DNA from: Lentzea sp. NBRC 105346
GTDB lineage: Bacteria > Actinomycetota > Actinomycetes > Mycobacteriales > Pseudonocardiaceae
Length of the DNA: 64,000 nucleotides
Direction of reading: 5' to 3'
NCBI RefSeq assembly: GCF_030269605.1
Contig: NZ_BSTQ01000012.1
Location: 124,001 to 188,000, forward strand
The notes beneath the pieces are model-generated. The model was not told the DNA's origin and made no database searches. It was given only the letters and a program-made list of their open reading frames with translations. Positions 24,421 to 32,871 of this stretch are shown here, one piece after another; position 1 is the first letter of the stretch, and every line of letters starts with the position of its first letter. Made by a program: the position numbers and the translations under genes.

Positions 24421-25236
24421 CTATGTGGACCGCACCTGACGGTGCCCGATACCTCTGCATACGAGATATATCACGAAGCTGATGGTCGTGACGAACGGGC
24501 TGACCGGCAGCTGGAACGCCAGCGACAGCAGGATCCCGCCGACGACGGCGACCTCGGCGAAGACGACGGCCGACACGGTGGCGCGCAACGGCGACGCCGT
24601 GACGCGGCAGGCGGCCGCGGCCGGCGTGATCATCAGGGCCAGCACGAGCAGCGCGCCAACGATCTGCACGCTGAGCGCGGTCGCGATGCCGACCAGCACG
24701 GCGAAGACGATCGACAACGCGCGCACCGGAACTCCGCGCGCGACAGCGACATCCGGGTCCACGGACGCGAAGTGCAACGGCCGGTAGATGAACGCCAGCG
24801 CGATCAGCACCACCACCGAGGACCCGGCGAGCAGCCACAGGTTCGTGCTGTCGACGCCGATGATCTGTCCGGTCAGCAGGCCGAGCTTGTTGCCCGCCCG
24901 TCCTTTGTAGAGCGCGAGGCACAACACGCCGAGGCCGAGGCCGAACGCGAGAACGGCACCGATCACCGAGTCGCGGTCGGTGTCGCGCTGGCTCAACAGG
25001 CCCAGCAGCAACGCGGCGACGATGGCACCGAGCAGTGACCCGTAGCCGACGCTGATGCCGAACAGCAGCGCGGCCATGCCACCCGCGAACGCGAGCTCGC
25101 TCGTGCCGTGCACGGCGAACGCCATCTTCCGCGTCACCACAAGAGGTCCGAGGATGCCCGCGACGAGACCGAGCACGGCGCCCGCGATCAGCGCGTACTG
25201 GACGAAGTCGAGGCCCAGCAGCTGGCCGAAGGTCAT
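24421..25236 (-). CDS. metal ABC transporter permease, ZnuB-like
   Basis: A 271-residue permease of the ABC-3 family for zinc or manganese uptake; the blocks VTRKMAFAVHGTSELAFAGG and DPDVAVARGVPV are typical. The ATG at 25236 overlaps the ATPase stop by 4 nt (ATGA). It is the last gene of a binding protein-ATPase-permease operon. Confidence 0.92.
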   Translation of the reverse strand: MTFGQLLGLDFVQYALIAGAVLGLVAGILGPLVVTRKMAFAVHGTSELAFAGGMAALLFGISVGYGSLLGAIVAALLLGLLSQRDTDRDSVIGAVLAFGLGLGVLCLALYKGRAGNKLGLLTGQIIGVDSTNLWLLAGSSVVVLIALAFIYRPLHFASVDPDVAVARGVPVRALSIVFAVLVGIATALSVQIVGALLVLALMITPAAAACRVTASPLRATVSAVVFAEVAVVGGILLSLAFQLPVSPFVTTISFVIYLVCRGIGHRQVRST

Positions 25237-26021
25237 GACTCCTCCTCGGCCAGGTGGTGCGACTGGCCCTCCTCGCACGCGCCCACGACGATGATCTGGT
25301 CGCGGATCCGCACGACCTCGACGTTCGTCCGGTACAGCTCGGACAGCGTCTCGGAGGTCATCACCTCGGCGGGTTTGCCGATCCGGAACCGGCCGTCCAC
25401 CAGGTACAGCACGCGGTCGACGAGCGGCAGGACCGGGTTGATCTCGTGCGTCACGAACAGCACCGCGGTGTCCGCAGACCGCCGGCGCGCGTCGATCAGG
25501 TCGCTAACACTGCGCTGGTGCGCGAGGTCCAGCGACAGCAACGGTTCGTCGCACAGCAGCACCTCGGGGTCGCCCACGAGCGCCTGCGCGACGCGCAGCC
25601 GTTGCTGCTCACCTCCGGACAGCAGCCCGATCGGCTTGCTCGCGTACGCCGTGGCGCCGACCGCTTCGAGCGCCTCGTCGACCTTCGCGCGTCGCGCCCG
25701 TCGGCCACGCAGGCCGGTGCCCCACTCGTGTCCGTCCAATCCGAACCCGACGAGGTCGCGGCCGCGCAACGTCAGCGAGTGGTCGACCGCGCGCTGCTGC
25801 GGGATGTAGCCGATGCGCCGGTTGCCGCCCTTGATGTGGACCTCGCCCGCCGACAGGGGCTGCAGTCCGAGCAGGACCCGCATGAGGCTGGTCTTGCCGG
25901 AGCCGTTGGGGCCGAGGACGGCGACGAACTCGCCGGTCCCGACCTCCAGATCGAGGCCGTCCCACAGCACGCGGTCGCCGTAGGCCAGCCGCGCTCCGCT
26001 CAGTGTTACCGCTGCCGTCAT
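25233..26021 (-). CDS. metal ABC transporter ATPase, ZnuC-like
   Basis: A 262-residue ATPase with Walker A GPNGSGKTS near residue 37, signature LSGGEQQRLRVAQ, Walker B VLLCDEPLLSLD and switch His in FVTHEIN. It couples ATP hydrolysis to zinc or manganese import. The ATG overlaps the binding-protein stop (ATGA), and its own stop overlaps the permease start. Confidence 0.92.
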   Translation of the reverse strand: MTAAVTLSGARLAYGDRVLWDGLDLEVGTGEFVAVLGPNGSGKTSLMRVLLGLQPLSAGEVHIKGGNRRIGYIPQQRAVDHSLTLRGRDLVGFGLDGHEWGTGLRGRRARRAKVDEALEAVGATAYASKPIGLLSGGEQQRLRVAQALVGDPEVLLCDEPLLSLDLAHQRSVSDLIDARRRSADTAVLFVTHEINPVLPLVDRVLYLVDGRFRIGKPAEVMTSETLSELYRTNVEVVRIRDQIIVVGACEEGQSHHLAEEES

Positions 26022-26917
26022 TTGCCGAGCGCGTTGGCCAACGCGTCCACCTGCTGCGTCATCCAGACAACGTAGCCCGTGACGCCCTCGGGCAGCGTCT
26101 CGGACACGGTGACGATCGCGATGCCCTTGCCCTTGGCGTCGTCGACGAGCTGCTTGGCGACCGGGTTCTCGGTCTGGCTGTTGTTGACCAGCGCGACGAT
26201 CTGCTTGTTCTCGACGAGCTGCTTGGCCTCGGCGAGCGCGGCGGCGGGCACGTCGGTCTCCTGCTCGACGGCCTTGCTGAACTGCACGGGCGTCACGTCG
26301 TGCGCCGCGGCGGCCTCGAGGAGGTAGTGCGCGACGGGTTCGGTCGCCATGACGTTCTGGCCGTGCTTCAGCTTCTGCACCCGCTCCAGCAGCGCGTCGA
26401 GCTTGGCGCCGAAGTCCTTGGCGTTCGCCTCGAACGTGGCCTTCTTGTCCGGCGCGATGGCGGCGAGGTCCTGCGCGGCCTGGTCCGCGACCTTCTTCAC
26501 GGACGGCAGGTCGTACCAGACGTGCTCGTTCGCCTCAGCGTGCTCTTCGGAGCCTTCCTTGTGCGCGTCGGCGAGGCCGGACAACGGGAACGCCTCGATC
26601 TTCTTGGCGTCGTCGCTCTGGATGAGCTTGGCGAAGAAGTCGTCGTAACCGCCGCCGTTGAAGACGACGAGCTTGGCCTGCTGCACCGCGGCGACGTCGG
26701 CCGGCTTGCTCTCGTAGGAGTGCGGGTCGGCGGACGGGTCGTTGATGATCGAGGTGACCTCGACGTCGTCGCCGCCGACGGCCTTGACGACGCTGCCCCA
26801 CACGTTGGTGGAGGCCGCGACCTTGATCTTGCCGTTGTCCGTCGTGGTCGCGCCGGTCCCGCACGCGGTCAGGCTGACGGCGGCCAGCAAGGCGACCAGG
26901 GCGTTGCGGAGAGTCAT
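26018..26917 (-). CDS. metal-binding lipoprotein of ABC importer, ZnuA-like
   Basis: A 299-residue lipoprotein (lipobox LTAC, Cys at residue 18) of the ZnuA/TroA cluster A-I family. Metal-site segments are DPHSYES near the first His, a short acidic-His loop EGSEEHAEANEHVWYD, and TEPVAHYLL. The His/Glu loop favours zinc over manganese. The ATG at 26917 is chosen for its GGAG site and the signal peptide; a longer frame upstream has no signal character. It is the first gene of the operon, behind a Zur-like box. Confidence 0.9.
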   Translation of the reverse strand: MTLRNALVALLAAVSLTACGTGATTTDNGKIKVAASTNVWGSVVKAVGGDDVEVTSIINDPSADPHSYESKPADVAAVQQAKLVVFNGGGYDDFFAKLIQSDDAKKIEAFPLSGLADAHKEGSEEHAEANEHVWYDLPSVKKVADQAAQDLAAIAPDKKATFEANAKDFGAKLDALLERVQKLKHGQNVMATEPVAHYLLEAAAAHDVTPVQFSKAVEQETDVPAAALAEAKQLVENKQIVALVNNSQTENPVAKQLVDDAKGKGIAIVTVSETLPEGVTGYVVWMTQQVDALANALGK

Positions 26918-26952
26918 CGGGGGCGCTCCTCGACTGTCACTCGATCTAGGAA

Positions 26953-26978
26953 TGGAAACCGTTGTCGAGTTCATCTTA
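26953..26978 (-). promoter_or_regulatory. candidate promoter and Zur-like box of the metal importer
   Basis: On the minus strand a -10-like TAAGAT (26973-26978) is followed 6 nt later by GACAACGGTTTCCA (26953-26966), which resembles the actinobacterial Zur box TGAAAATGATTTTCA in its GAnAAcnnTTTnCA layout. A repressor there would cover the transcription start. Confidence 0.4.
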
Positions 26979-27018
26979 AAACGCTGAGTGGCCCTCGTGT
27001 CCACCGGCCGGGTGTGCA

Positions 27019-27054
27019 AATGGCCACGTCAGCATGGGTGCTGACGTGGCCATT
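27019..27054 (-). terminator. second hairpin downstream of the sugar ABC ATPase
   Basis: The 16-nt arms AATGGCCACGTCAGCA and TGCTGACGTGGCCATT pair perfectly around the loop TGGG. Together with the larger palindrome next to it, it forms a double terminator between the sugar ABC ATPase and the zinc operon. Confidence 0.75.
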
Positions 27055-27080
27055 CATGCATGTGGATCACTTCGCTTCTG

Positions 27081-27131
27081 TCACGCGGGAGCCCCGCGAT
27101 GCATGACATGCATCGCGGGGCTCCCGCGTGA
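27081..27131 (-). terminator. 51-bp near-perfect palindrome, terminator
   Basis: Two 25-nt arms (27081-27105 and 27107-27131) are exact complements around a single central A. The left arm begins TCACGCGGGAGCCCCGCG. It starts 8 bp after the stop of the sugar ABC ATPase. Confidence 0.85.
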
Positions 27132-27138
27132 CCTGAAA

Positions 27139-28239
27139 TCAGTTCTCGAGCCGCGCGCCCGTCTCCGGGTGGAAGAGGTGGATCTCGGTGGCGTCGCGAA
27201 CCGCGACCTTGACGGCCTGGCCGAGCGACGGCGGCGTCCGGCCGTCGACGCGGACGACGAAGCGCTCGGACGAGTCGCCGATCTTGACCGCACCGTGCAC
27301 GAGCGCGTCCGCACCGAGCTCCTCGACGAGCTCGACGGTCATCTCCATGCCCTGCTCACCGGACGGCACCAGCGCCAGCGCCTCGGGCCGGATGCCGAAC
27401 GTGACCTCGGACAGGTGCTCGCCACTCGCGGCGTCGAGGCTGCTGCGCGACAGCGGCACGACGATGCCGTCGAGCTTCGCGCCCTCCGCGGTCAGCGGAA
27501 CCGTCTTGAGGTTCATGGCCGGCGAGCCGATGAACCCGGCGACGAACGCGTTGGCCGGCCTGTCGTAGAGCGCACGCGGGGTGTCGCACTGCTGCAGGAT
27601 GCCGTCCTTCAGCACGGCGACCCGGTGGCCCATGGTCATGGCCTCGACCTGGTCGTGCGTGACGTAGATCGTCGTGGTGCCGAGCCGCTGCTGCAGCGCC
27701 GCGATGTTCGCACGGGTCTCGACACGCAGCTTGGCGTCCAGGTTGGACAGCGGCTCGTCCATGAGGAACACGGACGGCTCACGCACGATGGCGCGCCCCA
27801 TCGCGACACGCTGCCGCTGACCACCGGACAGTGCCTTCGGCTTGCGGTCGAGGTACTTGGTCAGGTCGAGCATCTTGGCCGCCTCGGCGACCTTGTCCTT
27901 GATCTCGGCCTTGTTGACGCCGCGCAGCTTGAGCGCGAAGCCCATGTTCTCCGCGACCGTCATGTGCGGGTACAGCGCGTACGACTGGAACACCATCGCG
28001 ATGTCCCGGCCCTTCGGCGGCACGTTGGTGACGTCCTTGCCGCCGATGTTGATGGCGCCCTCGTCGACGTCCTCCAGGCCCGCGAGCATGCGCAGCGCGG
28101 TCGACTTGCCGGAACCCGAAGGCCCGACGAGCACCAGGAACTCACCGTCGGCGACTTCGAGCGACAGCTCGTCGACCGCTCGGACGGGCGGGTTTCCCGG
28201 GAACACCCGCGACGCCTTGACGTAGGACACCTCGGCCAT
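27139..28239 (-). CDS. sugar ABC transporter ATPase, MsmK/UgpC-like
   Basis: A 366-residue ATPase with Walker A GPSGSGKST, signature LSGGQRQRVAMGRA, Walker B VFLMDEPLSNLD and the C-terminal TOBE/OB regulatory domain of the MalK group. In actinomycetes one such ATPase (MsiK) often serves several sugar importers, and here it is separate from the permease genes at 29518-31334. The ATG at 28239 has AAAGGTG at the right distance, better than the GTG 9 nt upstream. A LacI-type operator candidate lies 44 bp upstream. Confidence 0.93.
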   Translation of the reverse strand: MAEVSYVKASRVFPGNPPVRAVDELSLEVADGEFLVLVGPSGSGKSTALRMLAGLEDVDEGAINIGGKDVTNVPPKGRDIAMVFQSYALYPHMTVAENMGFALKLRGVNKAEIKDKVAEAAKMLDLTKYLDRKPKALSGGQRQRVAMGRAIVREPSVFLMDEPLSNLDAKLRVETRANIAALQQRLGTTTIYVTHDQVEAMTMGHRVAVLKDGILQQCDTPRALYDRPANAFVAGFIGSPAMNLKTVPLTAEGAKLDGIVVPLSRSSLDAASGEHLSEVTFGIRPEALALVPSGEQGMEMTVELVEELGADALVHGAVKIGDSSERFVVRVDGRTPPSLGQAVKVAVRDATEIHLFHPETGARLEN

Positions 28240-28283
28240 GTGACGCACCTTTCACTTCCACCGTTGGCGCCAAGCTATTCATT

Positions 28284-28295
28284 GCAAGCGCTTAC
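28284..28295 (-). promoter_or_regulatory. LacI-type operator candidate before the sugar ABC ATPase
   Basis: GCAAGCGCTTAC has the GCAA-N4-TTGC layout (one mismatch) shared with two sites in front of the sugar-binding protein and lacI genes at 32.7-32.8 kb. This suggests a common regulator. Confidence 0.45.
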
Positions 28296-28304
28296 GGGAA
28301 CACC

Positions 28305-29081
28305 TCATTTGAACGCGGGCGCGTTCCGGGCGGCCCACTGCTCGAAGGTGGTCGCCTTTCGGCCGAGGATCTGTTCGACGTGCGCGCTGACCTGCTGTTC
28401 CTCCGGGGTCGGCGCACCCAGAATGGTCAGCGTTCCGTCCACAACGGGCGGCGGCATGAACCGGAGCATCTGCTCGCGCGCCTCCTCGGCGGTCTGCTCC
28501 ACGAACCGCGCGCCGAGCGCCTCGGCCCGTTGCCGCGGGGTGGTCGCCTCGGGTCCGGTCAGCACGTACGTCCTCTTGTTGTGACCGTCTTCGGTGAGCA
28601 CCTTCGCGGCGACCGCGGCGATGTCCGCCGGATCGACGAACGGGATCGCGACGTCCGCGAAGGGGGCCGGCGCGATGCCGTGTTCCTTGATGGGCTGAAC
28701 CCACGCGTAGGCGTTGGAGAAGAACCCGCTCGGCTGCAGGATCGTCCACTCCGGACTCTCCTTCACGGCCTCCTCGAACCCGGCGAGCCGCGAGTGCGGG
28801 ACCATGTCCGGCCGCGTGCCCGCGCCCTGCGACGACAACAGCACCACGCGTGGGACCCCGTTGCGCTTGACGACGTCCAGGACAGCGTCGATGTCCGTGT
28901 CCGGGCCCAGTAAGTCGCCCGCGAATAGCAGGAACACCGCGTCGGCACCCTTGAGTACGGGGTCGAGCGTCTCCGGCTTCGCGAGATCGACCTGTGGCCG
29001 CGACACCCCGACGGCCTTGTCCCCCAGCAGCTCCACCAGCGGGCGTCCCACGTTGCCGGTAGCCCCAGTCACCACGATCAC
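28305..29081 (-). CDS. NmrA-like NAD(P)-binding protein
   Basis: A 258-residue Rossmann protein of the atypical short-chain dehydrogenase (NmrA/HSCARG) group. VTGATGNVGRPLVELLG at the N-terminus binds NAD(P), and LLSSQGAG and LQPSGFFSNAYAW follow the family pattern. The catalytic YxxxK is missing, so it may be a redox sensor or a quinone/azo-reductase-like enzyme. The GTG at 29081 is chosen because AGGAGC lies 7 nt upstream. It is divergent from an HxlR regulator, which commonly controls such genes. Confidence 0.85.
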   Translation of the reverse strand: MIVVTGATGNVGRPLVELLGDKAVGVSRPQVDLAKPETLDPVLKGADAVFLLFAGDLLGPDTDIDAVLDVVKRNGVPRVVLLSSQGAGTRPDMVPHSRLAGFEEAVKESPEWTILQPSGFFSNAYAWVQPIKEHGIAPAPFADVAIPFVDPADIAAVAAKVLTEDGHNKRTYVLTGPEATTPRQRAEALGARFVEQTAEEAREQMLRFMPPPVVDGTLTILGAPTPEEQQVSAHVEQILGRKATTFEQWAARNAPAFK

Positions 29082-29141
29082 TTTGTCGCTCCTCGTCCGT
29101 TGAATTGCTATCGCGAGGGAAGCTAACATCCTGGTGATAGT

Positions 29142-29151
29142 AGGTACCTAG
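29142..29151. promoter_or_regulatory. palindrome in the nmrA-like/hxlR divergent promoter region
   Basis: TAGGTACCTA is a perfect 10-bp palindrome in the 86-bp divergent gap, 17 nt before the HxlR start. It is a candidate HxlR operator. Confidence 0.4.
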
Positions 29152-29167
29152 AGGAAAGTGACTATCC

Positions 29168-29521
29168 ATGACGGCGCCAGAACAGGCGTGCCCGATCGCC
29201 CCCGTGGTCGACATCGTGTTCAGCCGATGGACCACGCCGATCCTGTGGACGCTCAACGAGTACGGCACGCAGCGGTTCGTCGAGCTGGAGCGCCGCATCG
29301 GCACGATCACGGCGAAGGTGCTCACCCAGCGGCTGCGGCAGCTGGAGCGCGACGGGCTGGTCGTACGGACCTACCACCCCGAGGTGCCGCCGCGGGTGGA
29401 GTACGAGATCAGCGAGCTGGGGCGCAGCCTGGCACCGCTCTTCGCCTCGCTGGCGGAGTGGTCGCAGCACAACCTGGCCAAGGTCGAACAGGCCAGGCTG
29501 CGCTACGACAAGAAGGACTAA
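29168..29521 (+). CDS. HxlR-family transcription regulator
   Basis: A 117-residue winged-helix protein. The HxlR signature is clear: CPIAPVVDIVFSRWTTPILW with a conserved Cys8, RFVELERRI, and LTQRLRQLERDGLVVR as the recognition region. Family members with this N-terminal Cys often sense quinones or electrophiles. AGAGGAAAG serves as ribosome binding site. It should control the divergent NmrA-like gene. Its 3' end overlaps the convergent permease gene by 4 nt. Confidence 0.92.
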   Translation: MTAPEQACPIAPVVDIVFSRWTTPILWTLNEYGTQRFVELERRIGTITAKVLTQRLRQLERDGLVVRTYHPEVPPRVEYEISELGRSLAPLFASLAEWSQHNLAKVEQARLRYDKKD

Positions 29522-30414
29522 CCCTTCACGGCGCCGGACGCGAGGCCCGTCACCAGGAACCGCTGCACCAGGTAGAACACGATGACAGCGGGAATAGCGA
29601 CCAGGATCGAGGCGGCGGCGAGGTGCCCCCACTCGGTCCGGTTCTGCTGCACGAACACCTGCAGCCCGACGGCCAGCGTCTTGGACTCGTCCGCAGCCGA
29701 CAGGAACGCCGAGGCGAACGCGACCTCACCCCATGCCGTCAGGAACGCGTAGAACGACGTGACCGCGAGACCCGGCCGGGCCAGCGGCAGGACCAGCCGC
29801 CAGAACACGCCGAAAGGCGACAGCCCGTCCACGCGCCCGGCCTCGTCGATGTCCGCGGGGATGGTGTCGAAGTAGCCCTTGAGCATGTAGGTGCAGAACG
29901 GCACGGAGGTCGTGCAGTACACCAGCACGAGCCCGATCGACTGCCCCTGCAGGCCCAGCGCGAGCAGGATGTTGTACAGCGGCACGATCAGGACCGCGAA
30001 CGGGAACATCTGCACGACGAGGAACAGCATCATCAGGCCGCGCTTGCCGGGAAACCGGAACCGCGAGGCGGCGTACCCCGTCGTGGCGGACAGGAACACC
30101 GCGATGAGGGTCGTCAGCAACGCGATCAGCACGGAGTTGCCGAACCAGGTCAGGAAAGAACCCTTTTCCCCGGCCAGGATCCGCGTGTAGTTGTCCAAAG
30201 AGGACTCATTGAACAGCTTGGGCGTCGGCTCGACCGCGCGGGCATCCGGCTTGAACGACGTGACGAGCACCCAGAACACCGGGAACACGGCGATCAGCGA
30301 CGCGACGATCAGCGCGGCGTGCAGGCCGAACGAGGCGAGCTTCGACCGTTCGGCGCGCTTGATCCGGCGATCCTGCGCCTTGACGACCTGGAGCGAACTG
30401 GCGTCGAGCGTCAT
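29518..30414 (-). CDS. carbohydrate ABC transporter permease, MalG-like
   Basis: A 298-residue inner-membrane permease. The EAA loop EAGRVDGLSPFGVFWRLVLPLARPG and the N-terminal FPVFWVLVTSFKP are typical of the MalG subfamily. The ATG at 30414 overlaps the stop of the MalF-like gene by one base (TGATG). It completes a binding protein-permease-permease operon that lacks its own ATPase; the MsmK-like ATPase nearby probably energises it. Confidence 0.93.
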   Translation of the reverse strand: MTLDASSLQVVKAQDRRIKRAERSKLASFGLHAALIVASLIAVFPVFWVLVTSFKPDARAVEPTPKLFNESSLDNYTRILAGEKGSFLTWFGNSVLIALLTTLIAVFLSATTGYAASRFRFPGKRGLMMLFLVVQMFPFAVLIVPLYNILLALGLQGQSIGLVLVYCTTSVPFCTYMLKGYFDTIPADIDEAGRVDGLSPFGVFWRLVLPLARPGLAVTSFYAFLTAWGEVAFASAFLSAADESKTLAVGLQVFVQQNRTEWGHLAAASILVAIPAVIVFYLVQRFLVTGLASGAVKG

Positions 30415-31334
30415 CACCACACCTCGCCTTGCTTGCGCAGCGCGCGGCGGTAGACCGACGCGAAGACCAACAACACGGACAGGATCAGCACGCCGTAGGT
30501 CGACGCGATCGCGAAGTCACGGGAGGCGGCGGAGAAGAACCGCTCGAACGCGTACGTCACCAGGATCCGCGTGTTCGGGTTCTGGCCCGCGATCAGGTAG
30601 ATCACCGGGAACATGTTGAACGTCCAGATGATGCCCAGCAGGATCACCGTCGACGACACCGAACGCAGGCCCGGCAGAGTCACGTTGACGAACCGCTGCC
30701 ACGGCGTGGCACCGTCCACTTCGGCCGCTTCGTAGAGGTCAGCCGGAATCGACTGCAGGCCACCGAGCAGCGCGACCATCATGAACGGCACGCCCAGCCA
30801 CACGTTGACCATGATCACGGCGAGCAGCGCCCAGTCGGACTGGCCGAGCCACACCGGCGGGTCGGACAGGCCCAGGAAGCGCAGGAACTGGTTGATGATC
30901 CCGTACTGCGCGTTGAACATGTACTTCCACGCGAACGCGCTGATGAACGCGGGCACCGCCCACGGCAGGATCAGCAGCACGCGGTAGAGCGCGCGGCCCT
31001 TCACCTGGCGGTTGAGCAGCAGCGCCAGGCCGAGGCCGATCACGTAGTGGAAGAACACACAGGCGAAGGTCCAGATCAGCGTCCGGACCAAAGTGGACCA
31101 GAACGAGCCGAACGAAGGATCGCCGGACAGCACGTTCAGATAGTTCTTGAAACCAACGCCCTCGTACGTCGCCGGCCGATCGAGGATCGGGTTGGCGATG
31201 TTGGCCTCGTTGATGTTGGTGAAGGTGAAGAACACGCCCTGCGCGAGCGGGTAGAGCACCAACACGGCGATGACCACCACGACGGGCAGGACCATCGCGT
31301 ACGCGTACCAGTGCCGTTCCAGGAACCTGCGCAC
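30414..31334 (-). CDS. carbohydrate ABC transporter permease, MalF-like
   Basis: A 306-residue permease with six membrane segments and the EAA loop EAAEVDGATPWQRFVNVTLPGL. The GTG at 31334 is chosen because GAGGGGAG then lies 6 nt upstream; a TTG 6 nt earlier is too close to that site. A strong hairpin separates it from the upstream binding-protein gene. Confidence 0.92.
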   Translation of the reverse strand: MRRFLERHWYAYAMVLPVVVVIAVLVLYPLAQGVFFTFTNINEANIANPILDRPATYEGVGFKNYLNVLSGDPSFGSFWSTLVRTLIWTFACVFFHYVIGLGLALLLNRQVKGRALYRVLLILPWAVPAFISAFAWKYMFNAQYGIINQFLRFLGLSDPPVWLGQSDWALLAVIMVNVWLGVPFMMVALLGGLQSIPADLYEAAEVDGATPWQRFVNVTLPGLRSVSSTVILLGIIWTFNMFPVIYLIAGQNPNTRILVTYAFERFFSAASRDFAIASTYGVLILSVLLVFASVYRRALRKQGEVW

Positions 31335-31355
31335 CCTCAACTCCCCTCAGACAGG

Positions 31356-31401
31356 GTCGTGAGTGCTTTCCGTCGCCGGGACGACGGAAAGCACTCACGA
31401 C
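31356..31401 (-). terminator. hairpin between binding-protein and permease genes
   Basis: The 20-nt arm GTCGTGAGTGCTTTCCGTCG and its exact complement flank the 6-nt loop CCGGGA. Such intercistronic hairpins commonly act as partial terminators or 3' stabilisers, so that the binding protein is made in excess over the permeases. Confidence 0.75.
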
Positions 31402-31407
31402 ACCTGA

Positions 31408-32667
31408 TCAGCCGATCGAGTACTCGGGAACGACGGTGTCCTTGTACGCCTTGGCGACCTCGTCGAGCGCCGCCTTGGCCTCCTTCTTGCCGGCGAGCAC
31501 GTCGGCGTAGGCGATCTTCAGCGGGTCGAACAGCTGGCCGCCCTCGGGGATCCACGGACGGGCGTGCGCGGCCTTGGCGACCGGCTCGAACGCGGACACG
31601 ACGGCGTTGCCCTTGACGTCGGCGTTGGAGTACGCGGACTTGCGGGTCGGCAGCAGGCCCAGCTGCTTGGCGATGGACGCCTGCGACTCGGCCGAGCTCA
31701 TGCACTGGATGAACTTGATCGAGGACTGCTTGGCCTTGGTGCCCTGGCGGATCACGTAGTCGTGGCCACCGACCGGCGCGCTGCCCTTGCCCGCGGAGTC
31801 ACCGGGAACGGGCGCGATGCCGAGGTTCGACGCGTCGCTGAACGCCGCGCCCTTCAGGTAGTCGGCGACGGCCCACGGGCCGTTGATGACCATCGCGGCC
31901 TCGCCGGCCGAGAACGCCGCCTGCATGTTGGCGTAGGAGTTCGTCGGGTCGAGCGCGGTCGTCGCGGCCTTGGCGTCGAGCAGGCCCTTGGCGGTCTGCA
32001 GCGCCTTCACGTTCTCCGAGGAGTTGACGACGATCTTCTTCGCGGAGGCGTCGACCAGGTCGCCGCCGGCGCCGTAGATGAACGGCAGCGCGTAGTACGC
32101 GTCGTTGTTGAGGAAGAACGACTTCTCACCGCCGAGCTTGGCGGCGGCGTCCTTCAGCTCGGCCCACGTCTTCGGCGGCTGCACGCCCGCGTCGGCGAGC
32201 TTCTTCTTGTTGTAGAGCAGCGCGAGCGAGTCGGTGACCTGCGGGACGCCGTAGGTCTTGCCCTCGTACTTGGTGGAGCCCAGCGGCGTCTCCAGGAAGT
32301 CGCCGGTGTCCTTCGCGAGGTCGGTGTCGCTGACGTCGGCGATCAGGCTGTTCTTCGCGAGCTGCGAGACCCACGCGACCTCGGAACGGAAGACGTCCGG
32401 GCCCTGACCACCCTGCGCGGCGGTCTTGTAGTTGTTCAGCGCCTGGTCGAACGCGACCGTCTCGACCTTGACCTTGTAGCCGCCCTTCGACGCGCAGTCG
32501 TTGGCGAGCTTGGTGAACACCGGGCTCTCGTTGGGGCCACTGGTGTCCCAGAAGGTGACCTCACCCGAGTCGGAGCCGCCGCTCGAGCTGCTGCCGCCGC
32601 CACCGCAAGCGGTGAGCACGAGGGCCACACCGGCCGCCATGGCGGTCACGAGGGTTGTACGTCGCAT
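31408..32667 (-). CDS. sugar-binding lipoprotein of ABC importer, MalE-like
   Basis: A 419-residue extracellular solute-binding protein of family 1. The signal peptide ends in a lipobox (VLTACGGGG), followed by a Gly/Ser linker. AAFSAGEAAMVINGPWA and PVGGHDYVIRQGTKAK are typical of maltose/oligosaccharide binders. The ligand is probably an alpha-glucoside or oligosaccharide, but this is not certain. It is divergent from a LacI regulator, with two matching operator candidates between them. Confidence 0.92.
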   Translation of the reverse strand: MRRTTLVTAMAAGVALVLTACGGGGSSSSGGSDSGEVTFWDTSGPNESPVFTKLANDCASKGGYKVKVETVAFDQALNNYKTAAQGGQGPDVFRSEVAWVSQLAKNSLIADVSDTDLAKDTGDFLETPLGSTKYEGKTYGVPQVTDSLALLYNKKKLADAGVQPPKTWAELKDAAAKLGGEKSFFLNNDAYYALPFIYGAGGDLVDASAKKIVVNSSENVKALQTAKGLLDAKAATTALDPTNSYANMQAAFSAGEAAMVINGPWAVADYLKGAAFSDASNLGIAPVPGDSAGKGSAPVGGHDYVIRQGTKAKQSSIKFIQCMSSAESQASIAKQLGLLPTRKSAYSNADVKGNAVVSAFEPVAKAAHARPWIPEGGQLFDPLKIAYADVLAGKKEAKAALDEVAKAYKDTVVPEYSIG

Positions 32668-32722
32668 CGTTGCTGCCGTTCCCTCCTGCTTGCCTCATCC
32701 GCGATGAGGTCCCTGCAAGGAT

Positions 32723-32827
32723 TTGCGAAATGTTGCTGCGGATTTCACTCCCATGAGCATGGTCAGGTCAAGGGGGGCGACCGTAACCAAGCCGTAACGG
32801 TGCCGATGCATTGCAAAAACTTGCTGC
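32723..32827. promoter_or_regulatory. two matching LacI-type operators between malE-like and lacI
   Basis: TTGCGAAATGTTGCTGC (32723-32739) and TTGCAAAAACTTGCTGC (32811-32827) agree at 14 of 17 positions and each holds a GCAA-N4-TTGC-like palindrome. They lie 88 bp apart in the 204-bp divergent gap, one nearer each gene, an arrangement that fits looping by a LacI-family repressor. Confidence 0.6.
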
Positions 32828-32871
32828 AAACGGCAGGCTTGCGTCACCACGTTCACTCAAGAGGAGGCGCC

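Noticed and set aside
31564..32871. 1.3-kb upstream extension of the LacI frame
   Set aside because: It is antisense to the sugar-binding protein gene. Homology and the ribosome binding site place the start at 32872.
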